DNA of 64,000 nt from Margaritifera margaritifera. Its lineage: Eukaryota > Mollusca > Bivalvia > Unionida > Margaritiferidae. The DNA is taken from the NCBI GenBank assembly GCA_029931535.1, contig JAQPZY010001596.1, positions 1,960,001-2,024,000 of the forward strand, written 5' to 3'. A model generated the notes under the pieces. It ran no database searches. It saw only the letters and a program-made list of their open reading frames with translations, and was not told the origin of the DNA. Below, in pieces: positions 11,294 to 18,965 of the stretch; the first letter of the stretch is position 1, and every line of letters starts with the position of its first letter. Both the position numbers and the translations under genes were made by a program.

Positions 11294-11590
11294 TACGTGA
11301 TCTATGATACCCAACGATACGCACATGTGCCCAAAGTGATCCAAGACAACTGCAAGTTATTGATGATATTTCCTGGGGTTGACGCGCGTTGTGTCGCAAG
11401 CATTCACTGGATCTGGTGTGCCGTCGATTACTCGTGGGATAAATTTCGGAATATGTTCGCAATGTCACCCGGGACCCATATAATTTCCTCATGATTAACC
11501 GTGCAGCTTCCAGCGGGAGGGCTTTGAGCTCTAATGGGGGAAAATATCGCGCTGGTCTGGGCGCGAACGCATCTTATGCAAACGCGTAAA
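11294..11590 (+). pseudogene. probable packaging-ATPase C-terminal fragment
   Basis: A + strand fragment open from the AT-rich join at about 11292. It carries the order of features seen near the end of FtsK/HerA-type packaging ATPases of Polintons: a basic/aromatic stretch (RYAHVPKVI), DN with a following hydrophobic strand (CKLLMIFPG), an Ile-His helix and a late hydrophobic strand (LMINRA, about 11492, after a frameshift). The N-terminal half with the Walker motifs is absent, so the low-complexity join probably marks an internal deletion. The call rests on pattern memory rather than an alignment. Confidence 0.4.
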
Positions 11591-11620
11591 GCACTTTCAC
11601 GACCACGATAAATATATACA

Positions 11621-12848
11621 ATGGTGAAAACAGAGAAAACCGCCAGCGACGTTATAACACAGGAGGCTGACCGACGCCGCAAAGCTTCCCGCGAACAACT
11701 GGAACTTCTCTGCGACTATATAGGTGCCCGCGAACGTGTCAAAGATAAGTTTCAACCGCGACAGACCGCACGGGAAGACCTCGTAGCGGGTTTCGAACAA
11801 ACGTTTGCGCCGCTGATCAAGTCCGCGCTCGAAACCGCTGAACAAGTGACAAAGATGATGGGAACAGAAACAGAAACACAACCTGGTCCAATTGTCAGGA
11901 CATCCACACGCGTCAAGGACATCAAGAAAGCCACGAGAGAAATTGCAGCGGCCATCGAACGTTTGCCAGAGATGTTTGACGGAACCAAAGAAGGCCTGGA
12001 TGAAACCAGAAGCACCATCGGGGACATCGGAGAGGTAATTGTGACTCTTCCACATTCAGAACCACCCGAGCACCTAACAGAGAAGGACACGGAACATCAA
12101 TTCATTACCGTAGAATCTTGCCAGTGGATTTCAAAAAATGCCATGCATGTCGCTGATTACAGTCCCTCCAACTGGGAAAGCTTGTTGCAGAAAAACCACG
12201 GAAGAGAAATGATAAATATATTGACGAGGAATGGCCCTAATGGGTATTTATGGTGTCCTCTGAAAAAAAAAACAAGCTGTCGGTGAGCAGTGGAAGCTTT
12301 ATGAAAGCGAGTATAAACAATTTCATGTAGACAGGAACATTGAAGAAGGTAATAAATTGTGGCAACAATATCAAGATGAATACATAAATCCAAGAAAAGG
12401 TGCGACTCGTTCACCCGAACGCCTACCTCAACCCGAATCCATATACAAACGTTCACGTAAATTCGAATTCCCATACGAACTTCGCACCTGAACCCGAACG
12501 TTCACGTTAACCCGAATGCACGTGGATAGAAAAGGAAAGGCAAACAGAACTTAGAAAAATTCGCAAGCTGCAATATAACCTAAAGAACCACCCGCAGGAA
12601 ATGGTTTTGGTGGACCGATTCCCAACAAATGTAACCCGCAGCGGGTCCACGATTTTGTGATTCGGTTGGAAACACTCGTTGAGTCGGTTCGCGCCGGCAA
12701 TAACGCGCCAGAAGTCATCAATGAGGCCACGTCGATTTGTCAGCGGTTTCTCACCGACAACAGTATGGACCCAAAGACGTTTCGCGCGTTAATACACGAA
12801 TTCATTGAAGACATCGATGATGCATATAACACTGGTGATGAGTTCTGA
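11621..12848 (+). pseudogene. hypothetical Polinton protein, coiled-coil, frameshifted
   Basis: The first 221 residues (11621-12286) form an alpha-helical, charged protein with Lys/Glu/Arg heptad-like stretches and no membrane segment. The frame is lost just before its stop at an A-run (about 12261-12270). A neighbouring frame continues with helical sequence (EQWKLYESEYKQFHVD, WQQYQDEYINP) to about 12490. A repeated Asn-Pro-rich stretch follows (12403-12530). A final open piece (12657-12848) ends DDAYNTGDEF at TGA. I read these as one gene broken by frameshifts. Its place between ATPase and capsid genes fits a virion or assembly factor, but I cannot name the family. Confidence 0.5.
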
Positions 12849-13330
12849 GACGCTTCGTGTCCCTGAGACTTTTCGCGTCCTCCGCGAAATCAATGTTGCG
12901 ATGCAGCGTGTCGTTGCAAATACGACCCCGAGCGTCACTCAAATTATTACAATCTCTTCAATGAAACCGGAATTACACGTGGTTTTTCCAACGCAACCTG
13001 GAATTTTGTAATATTTCACACGGGTGCGTATGAGATTGACTCGACCAATAATACGATCCAATGGAGAATTTCGTTGGTGACCGGAAAAGACCCTAAAATG
13101 TTCATACGCGTACACGAGCCCACACTCAGCTCTGCCATCTCGATTGAATCCTAACAATACGCGGTTGACACATTACAGTCTTCGCTGAGAACGGTTCTTG
13201 GTTGACCCGAAGATATTAATGAGAGTCATCAAAGTGAGCGAGTTTTACGCGCAGGACGCGGAGGGTCCGGATACAATATTGCGCCTGACATTGTCAGGAT
13301 TACCTCGACAATTTAGGTTAATCTAACCCG
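12838..13330 (+). pseudogene. hypothetical Polinton gene overlapping its upstream neighbour
   Basis: An ATG at 12838 lies inside the last codons of the preceding gene, an overlap typical of compact viral genomes. The frame (MSSETLRVPETFRVLREIN) runs to a stop at 13011. A neighbouring frame carries on with beta-rich sequence (GAYEIDSTNNTIQWRISLV) to about 13150, then with stops to about 13330. The beta-rich character and position before the capsid gene would suit a minor capsid (penton) protein; that is inference only. Confidence 0.35.
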
Positions 13331-13915
13331 TGATGCCATCAGTAGCAGTTACCGTTCAGGCGCGGGAAGCGTAGCTTCTCAGGGTTACATATTGTTCGTG
13401 TTCTCCCCGAATGCCCCCCCCCCCCGGGTGATCTGCTCTCGATTACACCAATGACGCCCGTGTATTTTCCATGTAACAATCCCCGACTGACGCACCTTCG
13501 TTTTTCCCTTGTGGACAGGGATGGGCAAGCGTTTGACCTCCGTGGGGAGACTCTGACGATACAACTGTACATTAGAAATCGACCTGATATTTAATACAAT
13601 GTTGGTCTTACGCATAACACCCATTCGTGTTATCAACGCGAGGAAACCTGTTTACGGGACATATTACGGAAATGGCCTAGGTGATGCCGTCTGGGTTTGT
13701 GCACAGAAGCGCCAAAGGTTGTCGGGGGCATGGCTTCGCAGGCCCGCCGATAGAAATTCCGGGCCCTTGGGCAGAGCAGTCATGGGCCCCAAAACTAGTT
13801 TTTAATATTTTGTATATAAAAACCTGTGTACAGTTTTGTATATAAAACCTGTAGTAATCTACCATAACTTAGACTCGTGCAAGAAACAAATTTTAATATT
13901 TACTGCAAAGATTAA
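13331..13915. other. Polinton interior without an assigned gene
   Basis: Fragments of open frame on both strands, with a C-run at about 13418-13430 and a duplicated TTTTGTATATAAAACCTG near 13807-13852. No family signature is visible. Confidence 0.4.
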
Positions 13916-14850
13916 TTTAATTTTTATAACTGAGTTAAAAGTCGACAATGCAGATTATATCGTATGTCAACTTTCACCTGATGCAACCTGCTTGTATGCC
14001 TGCCAGACCTGGTTCAAAACATCAATCCGAATTTCAACCTTGGATTCCCGACGCGTCGAGGACAACTTCTAGGAAATGAATTGTTGTTTTCTTGTGCGAT
14101 TCTTCTTAGTCATATATTCGGGTTTTGCAGAGATGTCCACAAGGTTATATTTGAGCCAAACACACAGTCGTAGGGCGACGACAACGATGCAGTTTTGGCG
14201 TCATGCTAGTATCACTGATGGTCAAGTTGTGTTGTCTAAACTGACATTGTGGATACCTGTGATAACGCCATCATTGGCCACAGAAGCGCGTTTGGTGTGG
14301 TTTATGGATTCTGGAGGAGTGTCAACATTGTCGATACAAAGCGCCGTTCAGGGACAGTTTTCATGGGAAATAAGTACCCAACAAGGTATCAGCGTACCAA
14401 GACACGTGTTCGTAGCGTTTCAAAATATTAATCGGATGACTTACAGACAGATTAGTAATAGAATGATAACTGACCAGTTAGAAGGGTATAAAATTTCTCT
14501 GCGGTTAAGCGGCCACCAGGAATCATCTGAAGAAATTTTGCTCGATTAGGAAGCCAATCAAGTCGCACGTGCGTATCAAAAGCTATGGCCGTATATAGGC
14601 TGGGCTCAAAACGTTGACACAGGTCTTAAGATTTCCCCAAAAGACTTCACTGCGTTGTACCCATTTATTACTTTTCGTTGGAATACCTGGACCTGTTCGG
14701 GCAGTTCGTGGTCAAAATGCACTTTCACGTGTAAATGCAATTGGTGTCAATTATAGATGCGTTGCTGTGATCCTCTCCTATAACATTGTGTTGTTGGAGG
14801 GCACAGATGGCCGAATGAGGATATTTGACGCACCTGTGGAAAACTCATAG
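13916..14850 (+). pseudogene. probable double jelly-roll major capsid protein, broken
   Basis: A run of + strand coding pieces in shifting frames. The main open piece is 14076-14549, containing QVVLSKLTLWIPVI, a Ser/Gly-rich turn and a late strand (RHVFVAFQNINR). It is followed by a frame-shifted tail (about 14614-14850, VAVILSYNIVLLEGTDGRM) that ends at TAG 14848-14850. The alternation of hydrophobic strands and the way the tail ends match, from memory of the family, the C-terminal jelly roll of Polinton-type capsid proteins in invertebrate genomes. The N-terminal jelly roll is mostly lost. At least three frame breaks make it non-functional. Confidence 0.5.
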
Positions 14851-14890
14851 TGTTTTCTCAAACTCGCAGTTGTTGTCTGTTGGATTTAAC

Positions 14891-15110
14891 GCCATTTTTC
14901 AGCACATGATAGGCTATACATGGCGGCAGTATGTTTGATGGAGGATGAATCCAGGAAGACCCCGGGAAGAACTGCCAACCCACGGGAAGCTACTGGCAAG
15001 CTTTCTCGCATACTAACGTTGGTCGAGTTGAGACTCGAACCCACGCGGACAGAGGTGAGATGTGAGTGATCTGCAAAGTAGAGCGCCTTAGACCACTCGC
15101 CCCCCCCCCG
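14891..15110 (-). mobile_element. tRNA-derived SINE inserted in the Polinton
   Basis: On the reverse strand the head reads like a tRNA with a long variable arm (Leu or Ser type): A box TGGTCTAAGGCG near 15095 and B box GGTTCGAGTCT near 15031, the two halves of an internal RNA polymerase III promoter. The body runs down to about 14891. The far end (CCATTTTTCAGCACATGA at 14892, continuing TAGGCTATACAT) recurs at about 55672, so the family is dispersed. It lies between the capsid gene and the next small gene. Confidence 0.75.
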
Positions 15111-15116
15111 GCCCCT

Positions 15117-15305
15117 ATGGTTGTTGTAATTGATCCTGTAAGATTTTTTAAAAAAAATTCACATCAGCGTAAACTTGTAACGTTGAGTCCAGGTCAACTC
15201 GAAAAAATCTCAGCCGCGATGAGAAAACAAACCGAAGTTCATTTGAAACTTTCCTCGGGAAAGTTATCTGGGAACACCCCACCAATGTTGACACCAACGC
15301 AATAG
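15117..15305 (+). CDS. small basic Polinton protein
   Basis: A 62-residue intact frame from ATG 15117, the first start after the inserted SINE. It begins with a hydrophobic strand (MVVVIDPV), followed by basic and helical stretches and a LTPTQ end. Short basic proteins of this kind lie next to capsid genes in Polintons and are thought to be minor virion proteins; the match is by position and general form only. Confidence 0.45.
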   Translation: MVVVIDPVRFFKKNSHQRKLVTLSPGQLEKISAAMRKQTEVHLKLSSGKLSGNTPPMLTPTQ

Positions 15306-15319
15306 TTCGAAGCAGCTAA

Positions 15320-15541
15320 ATGTCAACGATAAACCTTAAGTTGTTAGCGGCCGGAGTCGCCGCGGTGAAACACGACGGCAGAATATTTCCATTTTCCGCG
15401 GCTAGTCCAGCGCTGTTGGCGGCCGCAGCTCCCATGGTTGCAGAAGCAGCTGCGTTAGGGGCCGTCGGAACCGCATCTGGGATGTCTCTGAAAAAGGAAG
15501 TGGGAAGCCGCATAGCGTTTCGGACCGCACTGGGTCCATAA
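15320..15541 (+). CDS. small Ala-rich hydrophobic Polinton protein
   Basis: A 73-residue frame starting 15 bp after the preceding gene, on the same strand, so probably part of one transcription unit. The middle is a long Ala-rich hydrophobic segment (about residues 25-50) that could cross or disturb a membrane, with basic ends. It could be the second half of the preceding gene split by a frameshift. Family unknown. Confidence 0.4.
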   Translation: MSTINLKLLAAGVAAVKHDGRIFPFSAASPALLAAAAPMVAEAAALGAVGTASGMSLKKEVGSRIAFRTALGP

Positions 15542-15955
15542 AGAAAGTAAAAGGTCTTCGATTATCCGGGCGGACTCAGTGCCAAAGCCTCTCGGGCCAA
15601 GGTCTTTGGTTGTGGTCTTGCCGTTGACGACCACAGCTTCTCGGGCGCCAGTTTGACTAATTTTGATTAACTCGCGATGACAAAATAAAATATTTCTGAG
15701 GGATCTTTATCCGGTGAACTCGGAACCAAAGGCTCTTGGGCCATGATCCCCAGCACGTGGGAAACCGGAATCGTTAATATGCATTCGACAACATGACCTG
15801 GTACTCTCTCGGTCGCATACGGAGTAACGCCTCGACATCTTTTGTACCACCGCGTAAAGTCGTTGATTATATCACTCGACGTTCACGGAGTGCTACCCCT
15901 GGAAGCGGAGCTTCTCGGCCGCTGTTCTATTCAACGCTGCCGGGGATTTCTACAA
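15542..15955. other. Polinton interior without an assigned gene
   Basis: Fragmented short frames, with tandem-like GC-rich wording (CTCGGGCCAAGG, CTTGGGCCATG) that may be two diverged copies of one motif. No gene can be supported. Confidence 0.35.
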
Positions 15956-16348
15956 CATCGAAGTGATGTTCACTGACAAGTCCACCACTATAAAATTCTA
16001 CGACAAGTATATCGAGCCAACATTAACAAGACCTGCGAAAAAAGACCCAGAATGATATTCAACAAGGACGCGCTTGTCGGTGTATCAGGTTTTGGACAAA
16101 AACTATAACGATCGTTGACGGCACAAAGCAAAGGCGTAATCAGTGTATTTCTAGGCGAACGTGGCAGCATGCAAACGATCGCCGGAGACATAAATATCAC
16201 CCCAGGGAAAATGTTGTATGATTTTGTGACAGTTGTACCAGTGAAGAAAACTAATTGGCTAGAAGTGCGTGTGCGTGTTGCACCCGAACAAGGCCAGCAT
16301 GTTGATCAATTATACTTCGCTGTGACAATATTAATAGTTGTACTGTAA
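15956..16348 (+). pseudogene. hypothetical Polinton gene, beta-rich
   Basis: Two + strand pieces. The first (about 15956-16052) reads IEVMFTDKSTTIKFYDKYIEP. The second (16115-16348, 77 residues) has alternating hydrophobic strands and the end YFAVTILIVVL. A stop and a frame change lie between them. The composition suits a jelly-roll or fibre-like virion protein, but I do not recognise it. Confidence 0.35.
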
Positions 16349-16358
16349 TGGACCCTCA

Positions 16359-16543
16359 TGATCCTCCAATGGCGTAGCGAGGGGAGGGGGGCCAAGGGGC
16401 GGTGGCCCCGGGCGGCACTTTCTAGGGGACATCGATTTGGTAAGAGTACCGTATATATCATAAATCATATGAACGGAGTGGGGGCGTAATTTTGGTAGTT
16501 GGCCCTGTGCGGCACTTTGCCTCGCTACGCCACTGTGATCCTC
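16359..16543. mobile_element. hAT-type MITE with perfect 8-bp target duplication
   Basis: The element spans 16367-16535 (169 bp). Left end CAATGGCGTAGCGAGG and right end, reversed, CAGTGGCGTAGCGAGG form 16-bp terminal inverted repeats with one mismatch. It is flanked exactly by TGATCCTC at 16359-16366 and 16536-16543. An 8-bp duplication and a CAGTGG-like start are hallmarks of the hAT superfamily. It has no coding capacity. It inserted into the Polinton after that element was in place. Confidence 0.92.
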
Positions 16544-17075
16544 AAAGCTCCATAGACGCGATAAAATAACTGAAGCGGAGAAACAGCCGCGAGATGAAAT
16601 CGTCAAGAAAATCGTTGTACTCGCAAATATAAACGCGTGTGTGTTGTTGTAGATGCAATTTGTGGAGTTGCCGCGGCAACAACCGTTGATCTCGGTGTAT
16701 CGATAATTGCGACAGCGGCAAATATCATCGGGGCACCAATCGGAATTGTTGTCGGTCCATATAGATAGCAACTGGTGTAGCGGGCTGCGCTGGAAAAATA
16801 AGTTCGTTACGTTTGCATAAACAAATACGTGTGTATTAGATTTTCGTGGCGGCACAAATTAATCTCAGCACAATTGCCAAGATGCAGTCGGTGGCTATCG
16901 AAGATAAAACGATTACCACTGCCGAGTCTGAGACGGTGCTGGACGAAATGGAAACCTTCCGACGACTCTGAGCACAGATACTGAACCCGAAACAGGTAAT
17001 TGATTTACATACAGTAACAATCGAGTAAACCTGTCGCTGAAAGCTTCGCTTGGTAGCATTCACGCGCGCGGTTTG
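16544..17075. other. Polinton interior after the MITE
   Basis: The + strand at about 16655-16765 has a hydrophobic Ala/Ile/Gly-rich stretch (AAATTVDLGVSIIATAANII), possibly a membrane segment of a broken small gene. Nothing further is assignable before the right repeat. Confidence 0.35.
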
Positions 17076-17084
17076 GGAACCTTG

Positions 17085-17290
17085 ATAGGTTATCGCGGTT
17101 TAAAACCTTCGAGCAGAGCTGTCATGGGTCTCTGCGGCGGGGTTCACGCGGGCTACAATCGCGGATGCACGCGTGTCCCGTGGAAGCTTCCCTTGGTGGT
17201 GGTCATAGTCGCTTATCGCGGTCTCAGAGCCTTGTTTCGTCGGCCAACGCGGGTTATAATCGCGGATGCACGCGATTGCAAAAAAATCCT
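17085..17290. repeat. duplicated module inside the right end of the Polinton
   Basis: Two direct copies of a block: TTATCGCGGT at about 17089 and 17212, followed by CGCGGATGCACGCG at about 17160 and 17262. The left end has the single matching block only (CGCGTGCATCCGCG at about 4490), so the right end gained a copy or the left lost one. Confidence 0.7.
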
Positions 17291-17384
17291 CTGTGGGGGA
17301 AAGGCCATGGTAAACTAGAAGGGGTTTAGGGATTTGGAGCCGTGGTGGGTCCGTTGAGTCTTAATCTTCTATTATAATACTACT
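17212..17384 (-). repeat. right terminal inverted repeat of the Polinton
   Basis: Reverse complement of 4379-4551 with scattered substitutions and short indels. It contains AAACTAGAAGGGGTTTAGG near 17313 and ends ATTATAATACTACT at 17384. Confidence 0.9.
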
Positions 17385-17389
17385 GTTCT
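17385..17389. repeat. right target-site duplication GTTCT
   Basis: Matches 4374-4378 exactly and abuts the inverted repeat. Confidence 0.7.
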
Positions 17390-17779
17390 TGTTTGTTTAT
17401 CCATTTCAGGGATTAGATTAAGAGTAATGACACATGAATCACGTGTTCGAGGAAAAGGCGGGAACATGATGTTATAGGTCTACTGCAGATTTATGCTGTT
17501 TTCCATGTAGCATATGTGACCATCGTTCATTTTTAAAATGTGTTTTTTTTTCCCTAACTTTTAATTTGAAGAAAATTGTGTTGAATGTATTGTTCTTATC
17601 AGGATGGTTATTTCATTAAATATTTACGCCATATGAGTGTCTATATGTAACACGTATGTTAGTCTCAGGTCATATTTTGGACGGGAACAGATGAATTATT
17701 TGAGTTAGGATTATTATACTCACTGATTTTACATTATCGTCTAACGGCCAGTTGTCGTGCACCTCCTTCAATCGTGCGC

Positions 17780-18600
17780 CATGTTTCTCGCGATCTAACG
17801 CGCTTGTTTCGAGATAATGACGTCATCAGCTGTCACCAGCGTTCTTAAAGAGCGATTGAATTTAATTATATAGTAAAATCAAACAAAATGAGATTCAAAA
17901 AGGTAATTTCATGTAATTAAAAAAATCATAATGAAAATCTATGTTTTCACTAATGCCATTTTGTGGCAGACATTTTGGCCTTGAATTTCTATTATATGCT
18001 AAAGATAGCGCCGCCGATCACATGATGACTTTGTTTACATATTTTGAACAGGAATACCAATTTTGGGAATTTATACAACTAGATAGCCAATGTAAATATT
18101 TGGTTTTACTCATGTGGGTTTCTTATACAACGTAAGAAAAATTTACACTCGAAATATATATTCACTACGGACTTTTTCGTTTCTGTATTATTTCATAATA
18201 AACATATATTCTACATTAAAAAAACATTGAATCTATTAAAATAAAATGTGTATCCATTCACCAGTGTATATTTTTAAATTTCTCTCTCCCTCTGTCTCTC
18301 TGTATGTCTGTGTGTCTCTCTCTCTCAGTCTATTGAGTCATGTATTTATACGGTAAAGAACAAGCACGCAGTAATGTAAGTGCACAAACTGCATATACAA
18401 TTAACGGAAAAAAATTATTAATTTGTAAATTTAATTTTTTTAAATTTCAAAAACACCGAGACGCTATAAACTAATAATATCCACACCTTGGTCTAATTGG
18501 CACGGTCCGGTCATATGCCACGTGACTTATTAGTCAGTGTCACGAACCATGGATGTCACTTCCGGAAATAAGTAAACATACACACGCTCGGAGAAATGGT
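17780..18600 (+). promoter_or_regulatory. candidate PSMC3IP promoter region
   Basis: No TATA box is evident, but several motifs of housekeeping and germline promoters occur. TCTCGCGA lies at 17786-17793, the CRE palindrome TGACGTCA at 17818-17825, the E-box CACGTG (in CACGTGAC) at 18519-18524, and the ETS motif ACTTCCGG at 18558-18565. The start codon at 18941 lies within 400 bp of the last two. Which of the two clusters is the real start region cannot be told from sequence. CRE sites drive many meiotic genes, which would fit the gene's role. Confidence 0.5.
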
Positions 18601-18940
18601 AATTATGAACTAATGTACATGAATGCAAAATTCTTCTCACGCTGATTAAATGAAGTAGATATAGTTGAACACTTTTTATGGTTTACTTGAATAGATTATC
18701 ACAATATTATAACGAACGCGTTAAAATTCACGTTAAGTGAACGAATAGTGGTTACTCGAGGCTACTTTCATAGGTCAAAATGTTTTCATTTGATATAATT
18801 GTTGATGGAGAAATTTTAAGTGACACCGATACCAGGTGAGAGTTATCCCGCTTTGATTTCAGCGCCATTTTTGAAGACATTTGTCATCACTACGGATAAT
18901 TCTGAAGCATAATCGATTTATCGCAGCTTTTTGCATCAAA

Positions 18941-18965
18941 ATGAGTAAATCTAAAGATGCTTTAG
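18941..18965 (+). CDS. PSMC3IP: PSMC3IP coding exon 1
   Basis: Encodes MSKSKDAL plus one base. The donor is AG|GTACAA. The MSK start and the phase match what exon 2 needs. An earlier ATG (18780) lies in a frame that ends at a possible donor at 18835 but has the wrong phase for exon 2. Confidence 0.8.

Larger units (their letters stand above)
4379..17384 (+). mobile_element. Polinton/Maverick-type (adintovirus-like) element, decayed
   Basis: A 13,006-bp element defined by structure and content. The ends match as inverted repeats that start AGTAGTATTATAAT on the left and finish ATTATAATACTACT on the right. The sequence GTTCT flanks both sides as a direct repeat. Inside are the diagnostic Polinton genes: a protein-primed type PolB (+), an rve-family integrase (-) converging on it, a probable capsid gene and a probable ATPase tail. 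Polintons are known for AG termini and 6-bp target duplications; here 5 bp match exactly, and a sixth only if one mismatch is allowed. Coding genes carry many frameshifts and stops, the two inverted repeats have diverged (about 80% identity by eye), and younger elements have inserted. It is therefore an old, inactive copy, shorter than the usual 15-20 kb, which suggests internal deletions. Confidence 0.9.

Noticed and set aside
18780..18835. ATG with 19 codons ending at a good donor (CCAG|GTGAG) upstream of exon 1
   Set aside because: Its splice phase does not fit PSMC3IP exon 2; it might be a 5' untranslated exon, but nothing in the sequence supports that.
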